A stretch of DNA of 8,399 bases from Candidatus Izemoplasma sp. GTDB lineage: Bacteria > Bacillota_I > Bacilli_A > Izemoplasmatales > Izemoplasmataceae. Under the pieces are notes generated by a model. That model saw only the letters and a list, made by a program, of their open reading frames with translations, made no database searches and had not been told where the DNA came from. The translations under genes and the position numbers were made by a program. Location of the stretch: the NCBI GenBank assembly GCA_007116105.1, contig SKJA01000109.1:1-8399 (forward strand), given 5' to 3'. Shown piece after piece: positions 6,502 through 8,399 of the stretch (the first letter of the stretch is position 1; every line of letters begins with the position of its first letter).

Positions 6502-6529
6502 ATTATATCATAATCAAAAACTTTGTAAA
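6502..6529 (-). promoter_or_regulatory. tig promoter
   Basis: TTTACA (6529-6524), a 16-base spacer and a perfect TATAAT (6507-6502) with an extended -10 TG at 6510-6509. The -35 lies in the last codons of the Nudix gene and the -10 is seven bases past its TGA stop. Transcription should start near 6495, giving a leader of only about 20 bases before the TTG start. Confidence 0.82.
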
Positions 6530-7014
6530 CCATTAGACAAACTGTGCATAAGTCCTAAAAACTCACGCTGCATGATGGCTTGTGAGTGAGGGTGATCACC
6601 CTCGTGAAGACTAAGGATTTCTAGAGCATCCAGGGGTGCCTTCCAAACCAAACGTGGGTTCAGTGCACGTTCTTCTTCCGACAACTGAAGCGGTTTTGCT
6701 TGATCTACGACGTTGGCTTTGAAGAAATGATGGTGCCAAAGACTATCGGCAAAGTGCTCTTTCACCACGACCGTCGCTTCAACGTCGACCACGTCATAGC
6801 CTATTTCCTCTAAAAGTTCTCGCTTTAATGCACCGACTTCATCTTCACCCGCTTCGATGCCGCCACCCGGTAACACATAGTGGTTCAAGGTTTCGTAATA
6901 TAAAAGCGCAACGAGCCCTTCTTTATAAACAACACCCCGCGCTCCTCGATGTAATGGCAAGCCTTGAAGGCTTTTGCGGTAATCCGCATCAAAAAGCTCA
7001 ATGACGGGTATCAT
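6514..7014 (-). CDS. Nudix hydrolase
   Basis: A 166-residue cytoplasmic hydrolase that splits a nucleoside diphosphate linked to another group; the substrate is unknown. The Nudix box is complete at residues 51-73: Gly51, Glu57 and then REllEEiGY (65-73), whose glutamates bind the metal. It is preceded by YVLPGG, the usual lead-in. A single domain fills the protein. The ATG at 7014 overlaps the TGA of the RNase J gene as ATGA, and no good ribosome binding site precedes it, so translation most likely depends on ribosomes finishing RNase J. That coupling raises the possibility of a role in RNA 5'-end processing (RppH-like), but sugar-nucleotide, oxidised-nucleotide or ADP-ribose substrates are equally possible from sequence alone. 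Confidence 0.92.
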   Translation of the reverse strand: MIPVIELFDADYRKSLQGLPLHRGARGVVYKEGLVALLYYETLNHYVLPGGGIEAGEDEVGALKRELLEEIGYDVVDVEATVVVKEHFADSLWHHHFFKANVVDQAKPLQLSEEERALNPRLVWKAPLDALEILSLHEGDHPHSQAIMQREFLGLMHSLSNGLQSF

Positions 7015-8399
7015 TTGTTAGGGACATCCATTAAGACCGGCATCACAATGGGTCGACGATCGGTTTGTTGGTAAAGATAACGACTGATTTGTTCTCTTAA
7101 ACGTTCTTTAAGTTGACGCCAATCAAACCCTTTTTGCAAAAAAGACTCGACAATGATTTTTTCAAAGAGGGCGGATACTTCGGTGATTAAATCTTCATTT
7201 TCTTTCATGTAAACGAACCCACGCGTCATCACTTCGGGTGGTGCGACAAGCTTACGTTGCTTGACATTAATGACGCCCATGATGATGATGGCGCCATCTT
7301 GTGAAAGAATTTCGCGATCTTTCAAGACGACGTTGTGAATGTCTTCGTCCATTAACCCATCGACCATCACATCGCCAACTTCAACGCGATCTTTACTGGG
7401 TTTAACGTGACCGTTGACCCACTCCAAAACTTCGCCGTTTTCGAGTTCATGATAGCGATCTGAAAGATTTAGTTCACTGGCAATACTTCTCATTTGGTAG
7501 AAATGACGATACTCACCCACGACTGGAATAAAGGTTTTGGGGTTAAGCATGTTGATCAACATCTTGATGTCAGAGCGGCTAGCATGCGCTGGGGGTAACA
7601 TGGTTTTATCAATTTTACTCACGTTGATGTCATGACGGTAAATGATGTCTAGTGTCCGCGCTGCAATGCGTTCGGTTCCAGGGACAGGGGGGGTCATTAA
7701 AAGCACAAGATCGTGTTCATCAATGTGAACCAAACGGTCTTGTTTATTGATCATTCGCTGTAACATATGAAAAGGCTCGTGACGATCCCCTGCGACTAAA
7801 ATCATGAGGTTTTCGTCTTGACGTGGTTTTTTCTCATCGATAAACTTCAATGAGACCAGTTGGTCGTCAGGAATTTTTAAGACGCCTGTGGTGATGGCAA
7901 TGTCAATCATCCGTTGAGCTTTACGTCCAATGATCGCAATCTTACGACCATGCTTTAAGGCGGTGTTAACCACTCGTTGAATGCGATAGATGTCCGTCGA
8001 GAAAGCCGTGACAATGATCCGTTGTTGACGATTCAAAAAGGCTTCATTGATGTAATAATCTAAGTTTTGTTCCGCTGTCCCAGTAGAATAGACATCGGCA
8101 CCTAAACTTTCACACATCAAGGCGAGAACCGATTTTGAGGCAATCGCACTCAAACGATCAAAGGCCGTACGGTAGTTAGGATCCACGTGTTGGTTGAATG
8201 TAAAATCAGGTGCGTAAACCAACATCCCATCGGGCGTTTCAATCGCAATCGCAATGCTTCCAGGGATGGAGTGCGTGGTTTGATAAAAATGAACATTGAC
8301 TTTGCCAAAACGCATGAGGGATTGACTATCTACCGTAAAAAAGCGATAATTTTGTTCATCCACGCGTTGATCTTGTAATGCGTCTTTTAACAAAGCAAG
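7011..8399 (-). CDS. RNase J family ribonuclease, C-terminal 462 residues, active site incomplete
   Basis: RNase J enzymes are metallo-beta-lactamase/beta-CASP nucleases that trim RNA from a 5' monophosphate end and also cut internally. The gene is open through the window edge, so about 95-110 N-terminal residues, including the expected HxHxDH metal motif, are missing. Visible parts: TTHSIPG (His at 8273-8271) and APDFTF (metal-ligand Asp at 8207-8205); the beta-CASP region with TAFSTDIYRIQ; and the C-terminal domain with RGFVYMKE and the terminal RRPIVMPVLMDV typical of RNase J. The usual HxSGH motif is HASRS (His at 7586-7584), lacking the second His, and the His of the usual HGEYR motif is Val (VGEYR, Val at 7520-7518). 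Those losses suggest a J2-like, weakly active or structural paralogue. A TTG at 8393 is in frame, but the upstream residues LALLKDAL also match the family, so it is not the start. Confidence 0.9.
   Translation of the reverse strand, partial: LALLKDALQDQRVDEQNYRFFTVDSQSLMRFGKVNVHFYQTTHSIPGSIAIAIETPDGMLVYAPDFTFNQHVDPNYRTAFDRLSAIASKSVLALMCESLGADVYSTGTAEQNLDYYINEAFLNRQQRIIVTAFSTDIYRIQRVVNTALKHGRKIAIIGRKAQRMIDIAITTGVLKIPDDQLVSLKFIDEKKPRQDENLMILVAGDRHEPFHMLQRMINKQDRLVHIDEHDLVLLMTPPVPGTERIAARTLDIIYRHDINVSKIDKTMLPPAHASRSDIKMLINMLNPKTFIPVVGEYRHFYQMRSIASELNLSDRYHELENGEVLEWVNGHVKPSKDRVEVGDVMVDGLMDEDIHNVVLKDREILSQDGAIIIMGVINVKQRKLVAPPEVMTRGFVYMKENEDLITEVSALFEKIIVESFLQKGFDWRQLKERLREQISRYLYQQTDRRPIVMPVLMDVPNK

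Noticed and set aside
7686..7692. Homopolymer G run in the RNase J gene as a possible frameshift site
   Set aside because: The reading frame and family similarity continue unbroken on both sides (MTPPVPG), so no frameshift is indicated.
1..8399. Mobile elements, CRISPR, tRNA or rRNA genes, long repeats
   Set aside because: No transposase or integrase, repeat-spacer pattern, cloverleaf or rRNA segment is visible. Gaps are short and explained by promoters, terminators and the T-box.

Overview
The window looks like core chromosome of a Bacillota-type (low-GC Gram-positive or related Mycoplasmatota) bacterium of moderate GC. The evidence is a T-box tRNA-sensing leader, strong AGGAGG-type ribosome binding sites, sigma-A-like promoters with extended -10 elements, an HPr carrying both His15 and the Ser46 kinase site, an RNase J, and a lon-ysxC pair as in Bacillus. 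TGA is used as a stop twice, so the code is the standard one and not that of Mycoplasma or Spiroplasma. I cannot name the genus. Every gene lies on the minus strand, so transcription runs from high to low coordinates.

In transcription order: the 3' part of an RNase J gene (cut by the window end at 8399) overlaps by ATGA a Nudix hydrolase gene. A good promoter sits at the end of the Nudix gene and drives tig (trigger factor), which probably starts at a TTG. A short terminator-like hairpin separates tig from a Cof-type HAD phosphatase gene, whose end overlaps the start of ptsH (HPr). A clear terminator follows ptsH. Next comes a promoter for lon (Lon protease), then a second attenuator-like hairpin and ysxC (ribosome-assembly GTPase). 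Immediately after ysxC a new promoter starts a full T-box leader with a likely GUC (valine) specifier. It controls a six-helix DUF308/HdeD-like membrane protein and then valS, of which only the first 48 codons are present.

Functionally the window combines RNA turnover (RNase J plus a Nudix enzyme that might act on RNA 5' ends), protein folding and quality control (tig, lon), ribosome assembly (ysxC), PTS carbon signalling (HPr beside a HAD phosphatase) and valine tRNA charging (T-box, valS). The layout resembles the Bacillus tig-clpX-lonB-lonA-ysxC block, but with the HAD phosphatase and ptsH where clpX and lonB would be. I see no mobile element, CRISPR array, tRNA or rRNA, and no wholly novel system. 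The points most worth following are the membrane protein placed between a valine T-box and valS, an RNase J with missing active-site residues coupled to a Nudix gene, and two look-alike stop-codon hairpins that sit directly before the next gene's ribosome binding site.
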